Source of the DNA: TMP-86 sp044226865
Lineage (GTDB): Bacteria > Pseudomonadota > Gammaproteobacteria > Steroidobacterales > Steroidobacteraceae
DNA length: 64,000 bases
NCBI GenBank assembly: GCA_044226865.1
Contig: JBGAGE010000005.1
Location: 479,240-543,239, forward strand
Direction of reading: 5' to 3'
In this document: positions 37,784 through 46,689 of the stretch, in pieces
Layout: every line of letters starts with the position of its first letter
Numbering within the stretch: the stretch's first letter is position 1
Position numbers and translations under genes: made by a program
Notes under the pieces: model-generated
Databases searched by the model: none
Seen by the model: only the letters and a program-made list of their open reading frames with translations
What the model was told of the DNA's origin: nothing

Positions 37784-38737
37784 CTATTTGCCGAGGTTCA
37801 GCCCCGCCACCAGTCCGCTCATGTTCATGGCATGGCGCTGCAGGTACTCCACGATGCCCGCATTGATCTTCTTGCAGGCGAACGGATCGTAGAACAGCGA
37901 GGTGCCCACGCCCACCGCGGTGGCGCCGGCGAGCATGAATTCCAGGGCGTCGGTGGCGCTTTGGATGCCGCCCTGCCCGATGATGGGAATCTGATGGCGG
38001 CGCGCGATCTCCGACACCTGGAACACCTTGAGCAGCGCAATCGGCTTGATGGCGGGCCCGGACAATCCGCCCTGCACGTTGCCGATCACGGGGCGGCGCT
38101 TTTCCACATCGATGGCCATGCCCATCACGGTGTTGATGACCGAGAATGCATCCGTGCCGGCCTCGATGCAGCGCCGCGCGTTTTCCTTGATGTCGGTCTG
38201 GTTGGGCGAGAGCTTGGTGATCAGCGGCTTCCTGGTGGCCGCGCGGCAGGCCTCGACCACGCGCGCCGACATGTCCGGATTGTTGCCGAACTGCACGCCG
38301 CCTTCCTTGACGTTCGGACAGGAGATGTTGATCTCCATGCCATCGATGGGTGAATCATCGAAGCGGCGAGTCACTTCCGCGTACTCTTCCACGGTGGAGC
38401 CGCAGACATTGGCGAAGAAGCGCGTCTCGCTGAAATCCAGCGTCGGCAGGATGTTGCGCACCACATGGTCCACGCCGGGGTTCTGCAGGCCGATGGCATT
38501 GAGCATGCCCATGGGCGTCTCGAACACGCGATGCGGCGGGTTGCCCAGGCGCGGCGCGAGCGTGGTGCCCTTCAACACGATGGCGCCGACGTCGCGGTTG
38601 GAAAAGCCCTCGACCCGCGTGTACTCTTCGCCGAATCCCACGCAACCGGACAGCAGCACGATGGGCGACCGCAACGTCAGCCCGCAGAACGTGAGGCTCA
38701 AGGGGTGGCTGTCGGCGGGGGCGGGCAGGGCTGACAT
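37784..38737 (-). CDS. pyrD: dihydroorotate dehydrogenase, class 1B-like catalytic subunit
   Basis: FMN enzyme of pyrimidine synthesis, 317 residues. INISCPNVKEGG carries the catalytic cysteine of class 1 enzymes, as opposed to the serine of the membrane class 2 form; GQGGIQSATDALEFMLAGATAVGVGT is the FMN phosphate site. The sequence is closest in pattern to class 1B (PyrDB), which normally works with the iron-sulfur/FAD subunit PyrK; no pyrK is next to it. A TATAAT box on this strand (38749-38744) ends exactly 6 nt before the ATG, so the mRNA is probably leaderless. Confidence 0.87.
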   Translation of the reverse strand: MSALPAPADSHPLSLTFCGLTLRSPIVLLSGCVGFGEEYTRVEGFSNRDVGAIVLKGTTLAPRLGNPPHRVFETPMGMLNAIGLQNPGVDHVVRNILPTLDFSETRFFANVCGSTVEEYAEVTRRFDDSPIDGMEINISCPNVKEGGVQFGNNPDMSARVVEACRAATRKPLITKLSPNQTDIKENARRCIEAGTDAFSVINTVMGMAIDVEKRRPVIGNVQGGLSGPAIKPIALLKVFQVSEIARRHQIPIIGQGGIQSATDALEFMLAGATAVGVGTSLFYDPFACKKINAGIVEYLQRHAMNMSGLVAGLNLGK

Positions 38738-38743
38738 GCGAAA

Positions 38744-38749
38744 ATTATA
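38744..38749 (-). promoter_or_regulatory. consensus -10 box directly before pyrD start (leaderless)
   Basis: TATAAT on the minus strand, followed by TTTCGC and then the ATG at 38737. The whole pyrD-trmL divergent spacer is only 16 bp, so -35 elements must lie inside trmL. Confidence 0.65.
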
Positions 38750-38753
38750 ACCG

Positions 38754-39257
38754 ATGTTCCACATCGTCCTGGTCGAGCCGGAAATCCCGCCCAATACCGG
38801 CAATATCATCCGCCTGTGCGCCAATACCGGGGCCACGCTGCATCTGGTCGAACCCCTGGGATTTTCCCTGCAAACCCGCGAGTTGCAGCGCGCCGGGCTG
38901 GATTACCACGACCTGGCGCGGGTGCACGTGCACCCGGATTTCCCCGCCTGCCTGTCGGCCCTGCCGCCGGGCAGGCGTTATGTGATCGAAACCGGCAGCC
39001 GGCGCCTCTACAGCGAGGCCGCCTTCGCACCCGGCGATGCGCTGATCTTCGGCTCGGAGAGCCGCGGCGTGAACGCCGCGGTGCAGTCCGCCGTGGCCCG
39101 CGCGGATTGGCTGTCCATTCCCATGGCCAATGCCACCCGCTCGCTCAATCTGTCGAACTGCGTGGCGCTGGTGCTGTACGAGGCCTGGCGGCAGGTGGGA
39201 TTTGCCGACGGGGATACCCATGCGGGTGCCGACGCGGGCACGCAGCCGCCCGGCTAG
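38754..39257 (+). CDS. trmL: tRNA (cytidine/uridine-34-2'-O)-methyltransferase TrmL
   Basis: SPOUT-class enzyme methylating the wobble ribose of some tRNA-Leu species. 167 residues with FHIVLVEPEIPPNTGNIIR at the N terminus, IFGSESRGV and the knot motif IPMANATRSLNLSNCVALVLYEAWRQ. It converges with the aldo/keto reductase gene; the two share one CTAG (39254-39257) as stop codons on both strands. Confidence 0.96.
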   Translation: MFHIVLVEPEIPPNTGNIIRLCANTGATLHLVEPLGFSLQTRELQRAGLDYHDLARVHVHPDFPACLSALPPGRRYVIETGSRRLYSEAAFAPGDALIFGSESRGVNAAVQSAVARADWLSIPMANATRSLNLSNCVALVLYEAWRQVGFADGDTHAGADAGTQPPG

Positions 39258-40285
39258 CGCTGCAGCGCTTCGCGCACCTTGGCATCGAACAAGCGCTCGG
39301 TGAACCAACCCGGATACGACGCCGCGGGCGCGGTCATCGCGTCGAGTTCCGCTCGATCCGCCTCGCTCAAGGTGATCTGCGCGGCGGAGAGATTGTCCGT
39401 GAGTTGCGCCGGCGTGCTCGCACCGATCAACACCGAGCTCACCGCCGGGCGGTCCAGGAGCCAGGCGATGGCCAGTTGCGCCGGTGTCGCATTCAAGGCC
39501 TTGGCCATGCCGCGCAAGCGTTCCGCCAGCGCGTAGCCGCGATCGCGATCGAAGGGAATGAAATCGAAGCCGCTCAAGCGCCCGCCGCCACCGGTGGGAT
39601 TCTCACGGCTGTATTTCCCGGACAGGAATCCGCCTGCGAGCGGGCTCCACACCTGCACGCCCACGCCGGCATCGAGCGCGAACGGCACCACCTCGTGCTC
39701 CAGGTCGCGGCCCACCAGGCTGTAGTACATCTCGGCGGCGCGAAACGGCTCCCAACCGTTGGCGCGCTGGATGCCGATGGCCTTGGCCGCAAGCCAGGCC
39801 GGCCAATTGGAAAAGCCGATGTAGCGCACCTTGCCCGCGCTCACCAGCGACTGCAGTGCCTGCAGCGTCTCCTCGAGCGGCGTGTACGGGTCCAGCCGAT
39901 GCACCAGGTACACGTCGATCCAGTCGGTTGCCAGGCGCCTCAAGCTGGCATCCGCGCACGCCAGGATCTGGCGGCGCGAAAGACCCTGGTCGATGAGTGC
40001 CGGACCCATGCGGTTGGCCACCTTGGTGGCAATGATGGCCTCGGCGCGCCGGCTGCCCAGGGCACGGCCCAACATCTGCTCGGACTGTCCGCCTGCATAG
40101 GCATCGGCGGTGTTGAAGTAATTGACGCCGGCATCCAGCGCAGCCGACACCAGCCGGTCCGCGCCCGCCTGGTCAACCTTGTACACCGAGGCGGCGAACC
40201 CGCCCTTGCCCTCGCCGAAAGTCATGGCCCCGAGCGCGAGCTTGGAGACGATCAATCCGGTGTCGCCCAGCCTTGCGTAACGCAT
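39254..40285 (-). CDS. aldo/keto reductase
   Basis: NADPH-dependent oxidoreductase with a TIM barrel, 343 residues. The catalytic set is visible: Asp and Tyr in NTADAYAGG, Lys in IIATKVAN and His in YLVHRLDP. IGASTPAQLTDNLSA near the C terminus is the NADPH-phosphate region. It belongs to the YajO/potassium-channel-beta-like group. I chose ATG 40285 (GAGGG 9 nt upstream) over a GTG at 40294. It lies just after gpsA with a 2-nt overlap of coordinates near the stop, so they may be co-transcribed. Substrate unknown. Confidence 0.9.
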   Translation of the reverse strand: MRYARLGDTGLIVSKLALGAMTFGEGKGGFAASVYKVDQAGADRLVSAALDAGVNYFNTADAYAGGQSEQMLGRALGSRRAEAIIATKVANRMGPALIDQGLSRRQILACADASLRRLATDWIDVYLVHRLDPYTPLEETLQALQSLVSAGKVRYIGFSNWPAWLAAKAIGIQRANGWEPFRAAEMYYSLVGRDLEHEVVPFALDAGVGVQVWSPLAGGFLSGKYSRENPTGGGGRLSGFDFIPFDRDRGYALAERLRGMAKALNATPAQLAIAWLLDRPAVSSVLIGASTPAQLTDNLSAAQITLSEADRAELDAMTAPAASYPGWFTERLFDAKVREALQR

Positions 40286-40286
40286 G

Positions 40287-41273
40287 TCAGTCACCCTCCG
40301 CCCTGATTTCGCGGCTCATCAGCGATTGCACCGCTGCGTCGATGCCGCGACCCTCATGAACGATGGCGTGTACCTGCTGGCAGATCGGCATCTCCACCTG
40401 GTGCTCGGCCGCCACGCGCAGCACGGCGCGGGCCGCCAACACGCCCTCCACCACCTGGCCGATGCCCGATTGCGCCTGCTCAACGCCAGCGCCGCGGCCC
40501 ACCGCCATGCCGAAGCGGCGGTTGCGCGATTGATCGTCGGTGCAGGTCAGCACCAGGTCACCGAGGCCTGCAAGTCCCATGAACGTCTCGCGCTGGGCGC
40601 CGAGCTTGGCACCCAGGCGCATCATCTCCGCAAGTCCCCGCGTGATGAGCGCCACGCGCGTGTTCGCGCCATAGCGCATGCCATCGGCGATGCCGGTGGC
40701 GATGGCGATGACGTTCTTGACCGCGCCGCCCACTTCCACTCCCACATAATCGCGCTGGGTATAGGCGCGAAACGCAGGTCCGGAAATGCTCCGCGCAAGC
40801 ATTTGCGCGTAGCCGGGATCGGCCGAGGCAATGGTCATGGCGGTCGGAAGTCCCGCGCCCACTTCGCGCGCGAACGTCGGGCCAGACAGCACGGCGAGCG
40901 GGCGTTCACCCAGCACCTCGCGGGCCACGGCGTAGGGAAGCTTGCCGCTCGACAACTCGAAGCCCTTGGTGGCCCAGGCGACGCGCGTGTCCGGGCCGAG
41001 GTGGGAATTGAGCGCCTCGAGCGTCGCGCGGAAGGCATGCGAGGGCACGGCCACGAGAACGTCCTGGCTGTGGCGCAGGGCGAGGGACAGATCCGCCTCG
41101 ATCTTGAGCTGGGGCGGAAAGTGCGCACCGGGGAGGTAGCGGCGGTTGGCCCGCTCGGCGCTGAGCGCGGCGAGCAGCGCAGCATCGCGGCCCCAAAGGC
41201 AGGTGTCATGCCCCGAACGCGCGAAGTGGATGGCCAGTGCGGTTCCCCAGGAACCTGCACCGACGACCGTCAT
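40287..41273 (-). CDS. gpsA: glycerol-3-phosphate dehydrogenase [NAD(P)+]
   Basis: Makes sn-glycerol-3-phosphate for phospholipids from dihydroxyacetone phosphate. 328 residues starting MTVVGAGSWGTALAIHFA (Rossmann dinucleotide site), with LSGPTFAREVGAGLPTA, the catalytic lysine in GGAVKNVIAIATGIADGM and FMGLAGLGDLVLTCT. The order secB-gpsA on the same strand is typical of gammaproteobacteria, usually with secB and grxC upstream as here. Confidence 0.96.
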   Translation of the reverse strand: MTVVGAGSWGTALAIHFARSGHDTCLWGRDAALLAALSAERANRRYLPGAHFPPQLKIEADLSLALRHSQDVLVAVPSHAFRATLEALNSHLGPDTRVAWATKGFELSSGKLPYAVAREVLGERPLAVLSGPTFAREVGAGLPTAMTIASADPGYAQMLARSISGPAFRAYTQRDYVGVEVGGAVKNVIAIATGIADGMRYGANTRVALITRGLAEMMRLGAKLGAQRETFMGLAGLGDLVLTCTDDQSRNRRFGMAVGRGAGVEQAQSGIGQVVEGVLAARAVLRVAAEHQVEMPICQQVHAIVHEGRGIDAAVQSLMSREIRAEGD

Positions 41274-41304
41274 CCGTTCTGGCTGCGCGGCGATGCGCGT
41301 AGCC

Positions 41305-41781
41305 TCAGTTCACCAGGGAATTCTGCGGAGCGTCGGCGGCCTGCTGCAGCAGCGCATCGAAGTTCACCAGGGGCAGCAGGAAATTGGGGAAGCCGCCCTT
41401 GGTTATGAGGTCCGACATGGCCTCACGCGCGTACGGGAACAGCACGCTCGGGCAAAAGCTGCCGATCAGCTTTTTGAGGTCGTCCTCGGACGCGCCGACG
41501 ATGGTGAACACGCCGGCCTGCTTGATCTCCACCAGGTACAAGGTGGCCTCGCCCTGCTTGGCCTCGAGCGTCACCGTCAGCAACACCTCGCGCACGTCGG
41601 GACCGATTTCCTCGCCGCTGGTGTTCATGTTGAGCTGGAACTTGGGTTCCCAATTCTGGTTGTTGGGCAGGCGCGGGCCGTTGGGACTTTCGTAGGAACA
41701 ATCCTTCAGGTACACGGTCTGCAGGGTGATCTGCACGCCGCCGGCGGTCGCGGCGCTGGTTTCGGGAACTGCTTCGTTCAT
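41305..41781 (-). CDS. secB: protein-export chaperone SecB
   Basis: Tetrameric cytosolic chaperone that delivers precursors to SecA. 158 residues with VYLKDCSYESPNGPRL, the EVLLTVTLEA strand region and FPYAREAMSDLITKGGFPNFLL near the C terminus. Its ATG overlaps the grxC stop (ATGA). Confidence 0.96.
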   Translation of the reverse strand: MNEAVPETSAATAGGVQITLQTVYLKDCSYESPNGPRLPNNQNWEPKFQLNMNTSGEEIGPDVREVLLTVTLEAKQGEATLYLVEIKQAGVFTIVGASEDDLKKLIGSFCPSVLFPYAREAMSDLITKGGFPNFLLPLVNFDALLQQAADAPQNSLVN

Positions 41782-42044
41782 GTGGCTTCCTTCAGTAGAC
41801 GGTCCAGACCACCGTCGCGGTCCAGGGCATGGAGATCATCGCACCCGCCGACATGCGTGGCGCCGATGAAGATCTGCGGCACGGAGGTGCGGCCGCTCCT
41901 GGCCTGCATTTCCTCGCGCAGCGCCGGATTGGATTCGATGTCGATTTCCTCGAAGCTCAGGCTCTTCAGGGTGAGCAGATGGCGCGCACGCGCGCAATAT
42001 GGGCACCAGCCCGTGGTGTACATGACGATGCGGGGTTGCGTCAC
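41778..42044 (-). CDS. grxC: glutaredoxin 3
   Basis: Dithiol glutaredoxin, 88 residues, with active site GWCPYCARA near residue 13, TSVPQIFIGATHVGGCDDL for glutathione binding. The start is GTG at 42044, which overlaps the rhodanese stop (GTGA); ATG 42023 would cut into the first strand. It lies between the rhodanese gene and secB, a conserved gammaproteobacterial neighbourhood. Confidence 0.93.
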   Translation of the reverse strand: MTQPRIVMYTTGWCPYCARARHLLTLKSLSFEEIDIESNPALREEMQARSGRTSVPQIFIGATHVGGCDDLHALDRDGGLDRLLKEAT

Positions 42045-42487
42045 TTTGCAGAACTCTTGCCGGCGGCGGTCTTCACCACGGGAAGATTCTCCTTGCGCCA
42101 TGCGTCCAGTCCGCCGGCGAGATTGTGGACCTTGGCGAAGCCGAGCTTGAGCAGCGTGCGCGCCGCGGCGGCGCTGCGCATTCCGCTGTCGCAATACACG
42201 ATGATGTTCTTCTCGCGCCATTTCTTGAAGGAGTCGGCCGAGGATTCGAGCTCGCCTTCCGCCACGTTGCGCGCATCGCCGATGTGCCCGGCGTCGTAGA
42301 CGTCCTTGGCGCGCACATCGAGCAGCAAGGCGCCCTGGTTCATCATCAGCACGGCCTGCGCGGCGCTGATGGCGCCGGCGTTGCGGGCGCGCTCCAGGAA
42401 CTCGTTCACCAGCACGGCGATGGCGAGCGCCAGCGCGCCGCCGGCCAGGTACGGATGATGGGCGATGTATTCCAACAGACGCTGCAT
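42041..42487 (-). CDS. membrane-anchored rhodanese-like protein
   Basis: A 148-residue protein: one N-terminal membrane helix (PYLAGGALALAIAVLVNEFL) and a single rhodanese domain with active-site loop CDSGMRSA, in which Cys would carry the persulfide. It resembles E. coli YibN, which is encoded in the same place next to grxC and secB. It heads the rhodanese-grxC-secB-gpsA unit. A TATACT -10-like box lies at 42528-42523 on this strand. Confidence 0.9.
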   Translation of the reverse strand: MQRLLEYIAHHPYLAGGALALAIAVLVNEFLERARNAGAISAAQAVLMMNQGALLLDVRAKDVYDAGHIGDARNVAEGELESSADSFKKWREKNIIVYCDSGMRSAAAARTLLKLGFAKVHNLAGGLDAWRKENLPVVKTAAGKSSAK

Positions 42488-42549
42488 GAGGGTGCGGGAA
42501 CTCGATGATTTTGCGGCCGAGAAGTATAGCAGCGCCGCTTGCGGGTTGT

Positions 42550-43737
42550 ATGCTTGGCCGCATCGTGAGGCTCCCCGCCATCCGTTCATTCTGTCAAGCC
42601 GTGGCGTTGTGCACGGTGCTGTGCGGCGCCGTGTTCGCCGCCGCCGGCGAGCGCGCTGCCGCGGCGGCGGGCGATGCGAAGCTCCAGGGTTTGCGCGCGC
42701 GCATCGCCGATCTCACCGCACAGGTCGCCGCCGGGCTGAAGCAGCGCGACGCGCTGAATGCCGCCCTGCGCGATGCGGACCTGGCCATACCCGGACAGGC
42801 GCTGGCGCTGGCGGCCGTACAACGCGAACAGGCCGCGGTGGAACGGCGCCGCGCGCAGCTCGATGCCGAGCGCGCCAAGGTGCAGTCACAGTTCGATGCC
42901 CGGCGCGAGGCGCTGGCGCGGGCGGTGCGCGGCGCCTATCGGCTGGGACGCGAGCCGCGCATGAAGTTGTTGTTGAACCAGCAGGATCCAGCCACGCTCG
43001 GCCGGATGCTGGCCTACGAAGGCTACGTCGGCCGCGCTCAGGAAGCGCAGGCGCGCGCGTTGCAAGCCGACCTTGCGCGTCTGCAATCGTTGCAGCAGCA
43101 GGTGGCCGAGCAAGGTGCGCGGCTCGCCGCGCTGGGCGAGCAGGCGCGGGCGCAGCTCGATGCGCTGCAGGCCGCGCGTTCGCAGCGGTCCGCGGCACTG
43201 GCCGCGCTGGATCGCCGCGTCGAGGACGCCAATCAGCAGATCGCGCGCCTGAAGCGCGACCAGGCCGCGCTCGAGGCACTGCTCGCCGATCTCAACCGTA
43301 TCGCGCCGGAATTCAATCTCGGTGCGCGACAGTCCTTCGCCGCCATGCGGGGCAAGCTTCCCTGGCCGGTGCAGGGACGCATCGCGGCGCGCTTCTCCGA
43401 TGCCCGCGCCGGTGCGGGCACCGGCGGCGTGCGCTGGAACGGCTGGTTGATCGATGCCGAACCGGGCGCGAAGGTGCGCGCCTGCTATCACGGCCGCGTG
43501 ATCTATTCGGACTGGCTGCAGGGCATGGGACTGTTGCTCATCATCGACCATGGTGGCGGCTATCTCAGCCTGTATGGCCGCGCCGAGATTCTGTTCAAGC
43601 GCGTCGGCGACAGCGTCGCACCGGGCGATGTGATCGCCGCGCTGGGCGAGGGCGTTGCGCCGCAGCTGTACGTTGAGATCCGTCACGGCCGCACCGCGCT
43701 CGATCCACAGAAGTGGTTCAAGAGACCGCGCCGCTGA
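42550..43737 (+). CDS. envC: EnvC-like murein hydrolase activator (degenerate LytM)
   Basis: Periplasmic activator of cell-separation amidases. 395 residues: signal peptide (AVALCTVLCGAVFAAAG), about 220 residues of coiled coil rich in Ala, Gln, Arg and Leu, then a C-terminal M23/LytM domain. The domain lacks the first zinc-binding histidine motif (WNGWLIDAEPGAK where active enzymes have HxGxD), as in E. coli EnvC, so it should activate amidases rather than cut itself. It precedes the ctpA gene in the common envC-ctpA order. Confidence 0.88.
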   Translation: MLGRIVRLPAIRSFCQAVALCTVLCGAVFAAAGERAAAAAGDAKLQGLRARIADLTAQVAAGLKQRDALNAALRDADLAIPGQALALAAVQREQAAVERRRAQLDAERAKVQSQFDARREALARAVRGAYRLGREPRMKLLLNQQDPATLGRMLAYEGYVGRAQEAQARALQADLARLQSLQQQVAEQGARLAALGEQARAQLDALQAARSQRSAALAALDRRVEDANQQIARLKRDQAALEALLADLNRIAPEFNLGARQSFAAMRGKLPWPVQGRIAARFSDARAGAGTGGVRWNGWLIDAEPGAKVRACYHGRVIYSDWLQGMGLLLIIDHGGGYLSLYGRAEILFKRVGDSVAPGDVIAALGEGVAPQLYVEIRHGRTALDPQKWFKRPRR

Positions 43738-43874
43738 TCGCGCCGTCCGCGCGACTTCCATCTGGTGCGGCAATCTTCGCCGGCATCAGATGCGCCGCCG
43801 GCAGTAACAATCGCGCCGCCGCCGGGCCTGCGAGAATTGGCCTGGAAGTGCGCGAAACGCTATGCTTGCGCCCC

Positions 43875-45134
43875 GTGAAACGCTCCATCGCTGGCACCTG
43901 GCTCACCTTCGTCGTCGGCATCGTGCTTGGTCTTTCATTGGGAGTCGGCGCCGTGGTGTGGGCCGGCAAGACGCACGCCGAGGCGCCGGGCGCGGGGCTG
44001 CCGTGGAAGGACGCCAGGCTCCTGGCAGAGGTGCTGGAGCGCGTCAAGCAGGATTATGTCGATCCGGTCGATGATCACCGGCTGCTGACCGCCGCCGTGC
44101 ATGGCATGGTGTCCTCCCTCGACCCGCATTCCGAATTTCTCGAAGGCGAGGATTACGAGGACATCAAGATCACGAGCTCGGGCGAATACTCCGGCGTCGG
44201 CATCGAGATCTCGATGCAGGACGGCGCGGTGGTGGTGATCGCACCCATCGATGGCGGACCGGCCGCGGCGGCCGGCGTGCGTGCCGGCGATGTCATCATC
44301 AGCATCGACGGTGTGCCCGTGGACACCACCTCGCTGGATGCGGTGATCCGCCGCATGCGTGGCGCCGAAGGCAGCGAGGTGCGCATCGGGGTGGAGCGCG
44401 AGAACGTCGCCGAGCCGATCGAATTCAAGCTCAAGCGATCGCGTGTCGAGCTGCGCAGCGTTAAATGGCAGATGGCGGAGCCCGGCGTGGGCTATGCCCG
44501 CATCTCCCAGTTCAGCGACAACACCGCCGAGGACTTGCAGAAGGACGTGGCCGCCATGCTGGAGCGCAATGGCGGCAAACCGCTCAAGGGCCTGCTGCTG
44601 GACCTGCGCAACAACCCCGGCGGGGTGCTCGAGGCCGCGGTGGCCGTCGCCGATGAATTCCTCGACAAGGGCGTCATCGTCACCGCCAAGGGACGCACCG
44701 AGGAATCGCGCTTCGAGATGGGTGCCACGCCCGGTGATGACCTGCACGGCGCGCCCATCGTCGTGCTGGTGAACGGCGGTTCGGCCTCCGCGGCGGAAAT
44801 CGTCGCCGGCGCCCTCAAGGACAACCATCGCGCCGTCCTGGTCGGACGGCGCACCTTCGGCAAGGGCTCGGTGCAGACGGTGATTCCGCTGTCGGACAGC
44901 CGCGCGCTCAAGCTCACCACCTCGCTTTACTACACGCCGTCGGGGATCTCCATCAACCACTCGGGCCTCACGCCCGACATCGTTCTTGAGCGCGATGCGA
45001 ATTCGCCCATCGAAACCAACGGGTTCGATGCGGTGGCCATCGACAAGGACGGGGAAATCAAGCGCGCGCTGCAGGAACTGCACCGTCGCGCCACGCAGGA
45101 TCCCGCGGCCGTCACCACCACCGCCTCGACCTGA
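43875..45134 (+). CDS. C-terminal processing periplasmic protease (S41, CtpA type)
   Basis: Exported serine protease of 419 residues. N-terminal membrane anchor or signal (LTFVVGIVLGLSLGVGAVVWA), S41 N-terminal part VKQDYVDPVDDHRLLTAAVHGMVSSLDPHSE, a PDZ domain (YSGVGIEISMQDGAVVVIAPIDGGPA) and the catalytic part with Ser in VNGGSASAAEIVAGAL and Lys in FGKGSVQT. I chose GTG 43875 because it gives the normal N terminus MKRSIAGTW. A TATGCT box (43861-43866) ends 8 nt before the start. It follows envC by 137 bp. Confidence 0.92.
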   Translation: MKRSIAGTWLTFVVGIVLGLSLGVGAVVWAGKTHAEAPGAGLPWKDARLLAEVLERVKQDYVDPVDDHRLLTAAVHGMVSSLDPHSEFLEGEDYEDIKITSSGEYSGVGIEISMQDGAVVVIAPIDGGPAAAAGVRAGDVIISIDGVPVDTTSLDAVIRRMRGAEGSEVRIGVERENVAEPIEFKLKRSRVELRSVKWQMAEPGVGYARISQFSDNTAEDLQKDVAAMLERNGGKPLKGLLLDLRNNPGGVLEAAVAVADEFLDKGVIVTAKGRTEESRFEMGATPGDDLHGAPIVVLVNGGSASAAEIVAGALKDNHRAVLVGRRTFGKGSVQTVIPLSDSRALKLTTSLYYTPSGISINHSGLTPDIVLERDANSPIETNGFDAVAIDKDGEIKRALQELHRRATQDPAAVTTTAST

Positions 45135-45148
45135 CGCGGCGCGCACGC

Positions 45149-46198
45149 ATGTCCGCGTTCACCGAGGAGAATCCAGAGGATGCGCAGCCGCTGAACCTGC
45201 GGCGCTTCATCCGCAGCACCTCGGCCGTGGAAATCCTGTGCCTGCTGCTGGTGGCGCTGGTGCTGGTATGGTCCAACGCACCCACCGAGCAGACCTGGCC
45301 GGTGGTGGGATTGATGCTGGCGTTCACCGCCATGATCGTGCTGTTCCGCGCGCGCCGCTTCTTTCCGCGCCAGACGCAGGTGAAGCTCGCGATCGAATCC
45401 TGGACCATGATGTTGTTCGTCACCGGGGTGCTGTGGTTCACCGGCAAGACCAACAGCCCGCTGCTGAACCTGTACCTGCTGCCCATCATCCTGAGTGCAC
45501 TCACGCTGGGCCGTGCGTTGACCATGCTGCAGGTGGCCACGATTTGCTTCTGCCACCTGTGCATGGCGGGTGCATCGCCCGAATACGACGTGCTGTCGTT
45601 GCGCTATGCCGCGCAGGCGGTGGGTGCGCTGGCGCCGTATTTCCTGGTGGCCTACCTCACCACCACGTTGTCGGCGGATGTGAGCGAGGCGCGCGTGATC
45701 CTTTCGAATCTCGCGCTCACCGATGATCTCACCGGGCTTTCCAACCTGCGCGCCTTCACCGATACCCTGCGCACCCAGCATGCGCAGCTCGATGCGCAGA
45801 AGAGCACCTACACGCTGCTCATCATCGACATCGACAGGCTGAAAGCCATCAACGAAAGCCATGGCTTCGAGGCCGGCAACAGCGCCATCAAGCTGGTGGC
45901 GCAATGCATCGACCGCTGCATCCGTGGCGCCGACGTGAGCGCGCGCCTGAGCGCCGGTGAGTTCGCGGTGCTGCTGCCGGCCGGTACCGCGGAGTCGTCC
46001 GAAGTGGTGCAGAAGCGCATCCGCAACACCGTCTACAACACCACGCTCGACCTGCGCAGCCGCATGATCCGTTGCACGGTGAGCATCGGCATGGCGAGCT
46101 TCCCCAAGGATGGGCGCGATCCGCGCGAGCTGATGAGCCTCGCCGACCGGCGCATGCGCCGCGACAAGGAGTTGAGGCGCCCGCCGGACGCGGGCTGA
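45149..46198 (+). CDS. membrane GGDEF-domain protein with degenerate active site
   Basis: 349 residues: five to six membrane helices in the first 175 residues, then a GGDEF fold starting TDDLTGLSNLRAFTDTL with the metal Asp in LLIIDIDRLKAIN. The signature loop reads SAGEF (in ARLSAGEFAVLLP) instead of GGDEF/GGEEF, so the first two glycines and the acidic third position are lost. Diguanylate cyclase activity is therefore unlikely; a c-di-GMP-independent or GTP-sensing role is possible. It follows ctpA by 14 bp and may be co-transcribed. Confidence 0.87.
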   Translation: MSAFTEENPEDAQPLNLRRFIRSTSAVEILCLLLVALVLVWSNAPTEQTWPVVGLMLAFTAMIVLFRARRFFPRQTQVKLAIESWTMMLFVTGVLWFTGKTNSPLLNLYLLPIILSALTLGRALTMLQVATICFCHLCMAGASPEYDVLSLRYAAQAVGALAPYFLVAYLTTTLSADVSEARVILSNLALTDDLTGLSNLRAFTDTLRTQHAQLDAQKSTYTLLIIDIDRLKAINESHGFEAGNSAIKLVAQCIDRCIRGADVSARLSAGEFAVLLPAGTAESSEVVQKRIRNTVYNTTLDLRSRMIRCTVSIGMASFPKDGRDPRELMSLADRRMRRDKELRRPPDAG

Positions 46199-46207
46199 CC
46201 GCGCCGC

Positions 46208-46606
46208 CTAGCCCGCGGCGTGCCCGATCTGGCTCCAGACCGCCATGACCAGGCCCCCCACCAGCAGGATCATGGTGGGCAGCATGCCGATCAGGAAGCC
46301 GGGTCCGCGCTTCGCCGGATCCTTCACGTAGGTCAGCGCATAGAGCTGCCGGCCCGCCAGGAACACCGCCCCGAGAATGGCCGCCCAGGTGGGGCTGGCG
46401 TAGTGGGCGAACAGGTACAGGCCCGGATAGAACAGCAGCAGGCTCTCCAGGCTGTTCTGCTGGACCCGGAAGTGGCGCTCGAACACCTCGTTGCCGGTGG
46501 TGGCCGGGGCCTTGATGCCATACTTTTCCCGGGCCTTGCCCACGAGCATGGCGAAAAACATGAACTGCAGGGCGGCGAGGCCGGTGACGATGTCGACGTA
46601 GAGCAC
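46208..46606 (-). CDS. MAPEG-family membrane protein
   Basis: A 132-residue four-helix membrane protein with the MAPEG hallmark ERHFRVQQNSLESLLLFYPGLYL near residue 45 and GRQLYALTYVKDPAKRGPGF. The bacterial relatives are mostly of unknown substrate, some with glutathione-dependent activity. The start is GTG at 46606 with AAGGA about 8 nt upstream. Convergent with the GGDEF gene. Confidence 0.88.
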   Translation of the reverse strand: MLYVDIVTGLAALQFMFFAMLVGKAREKYGIKAPATTGNEVFERHFRVQQNSLESLLLFYPGLYLFAHYASPTWAAILGAVFLAGRQLYALTYVKDPAKRGPGFLIGMLPTMILLVGGLVMAVWSQIGHAAG

Positions 46607-46689
46607 GCTGGGATCCTTACGGCCGTTGAGGGAAAAGATGCTAACACCGCGACGCCCTTCACGCCGCCAGTTGCCATAACGGGCACAAT

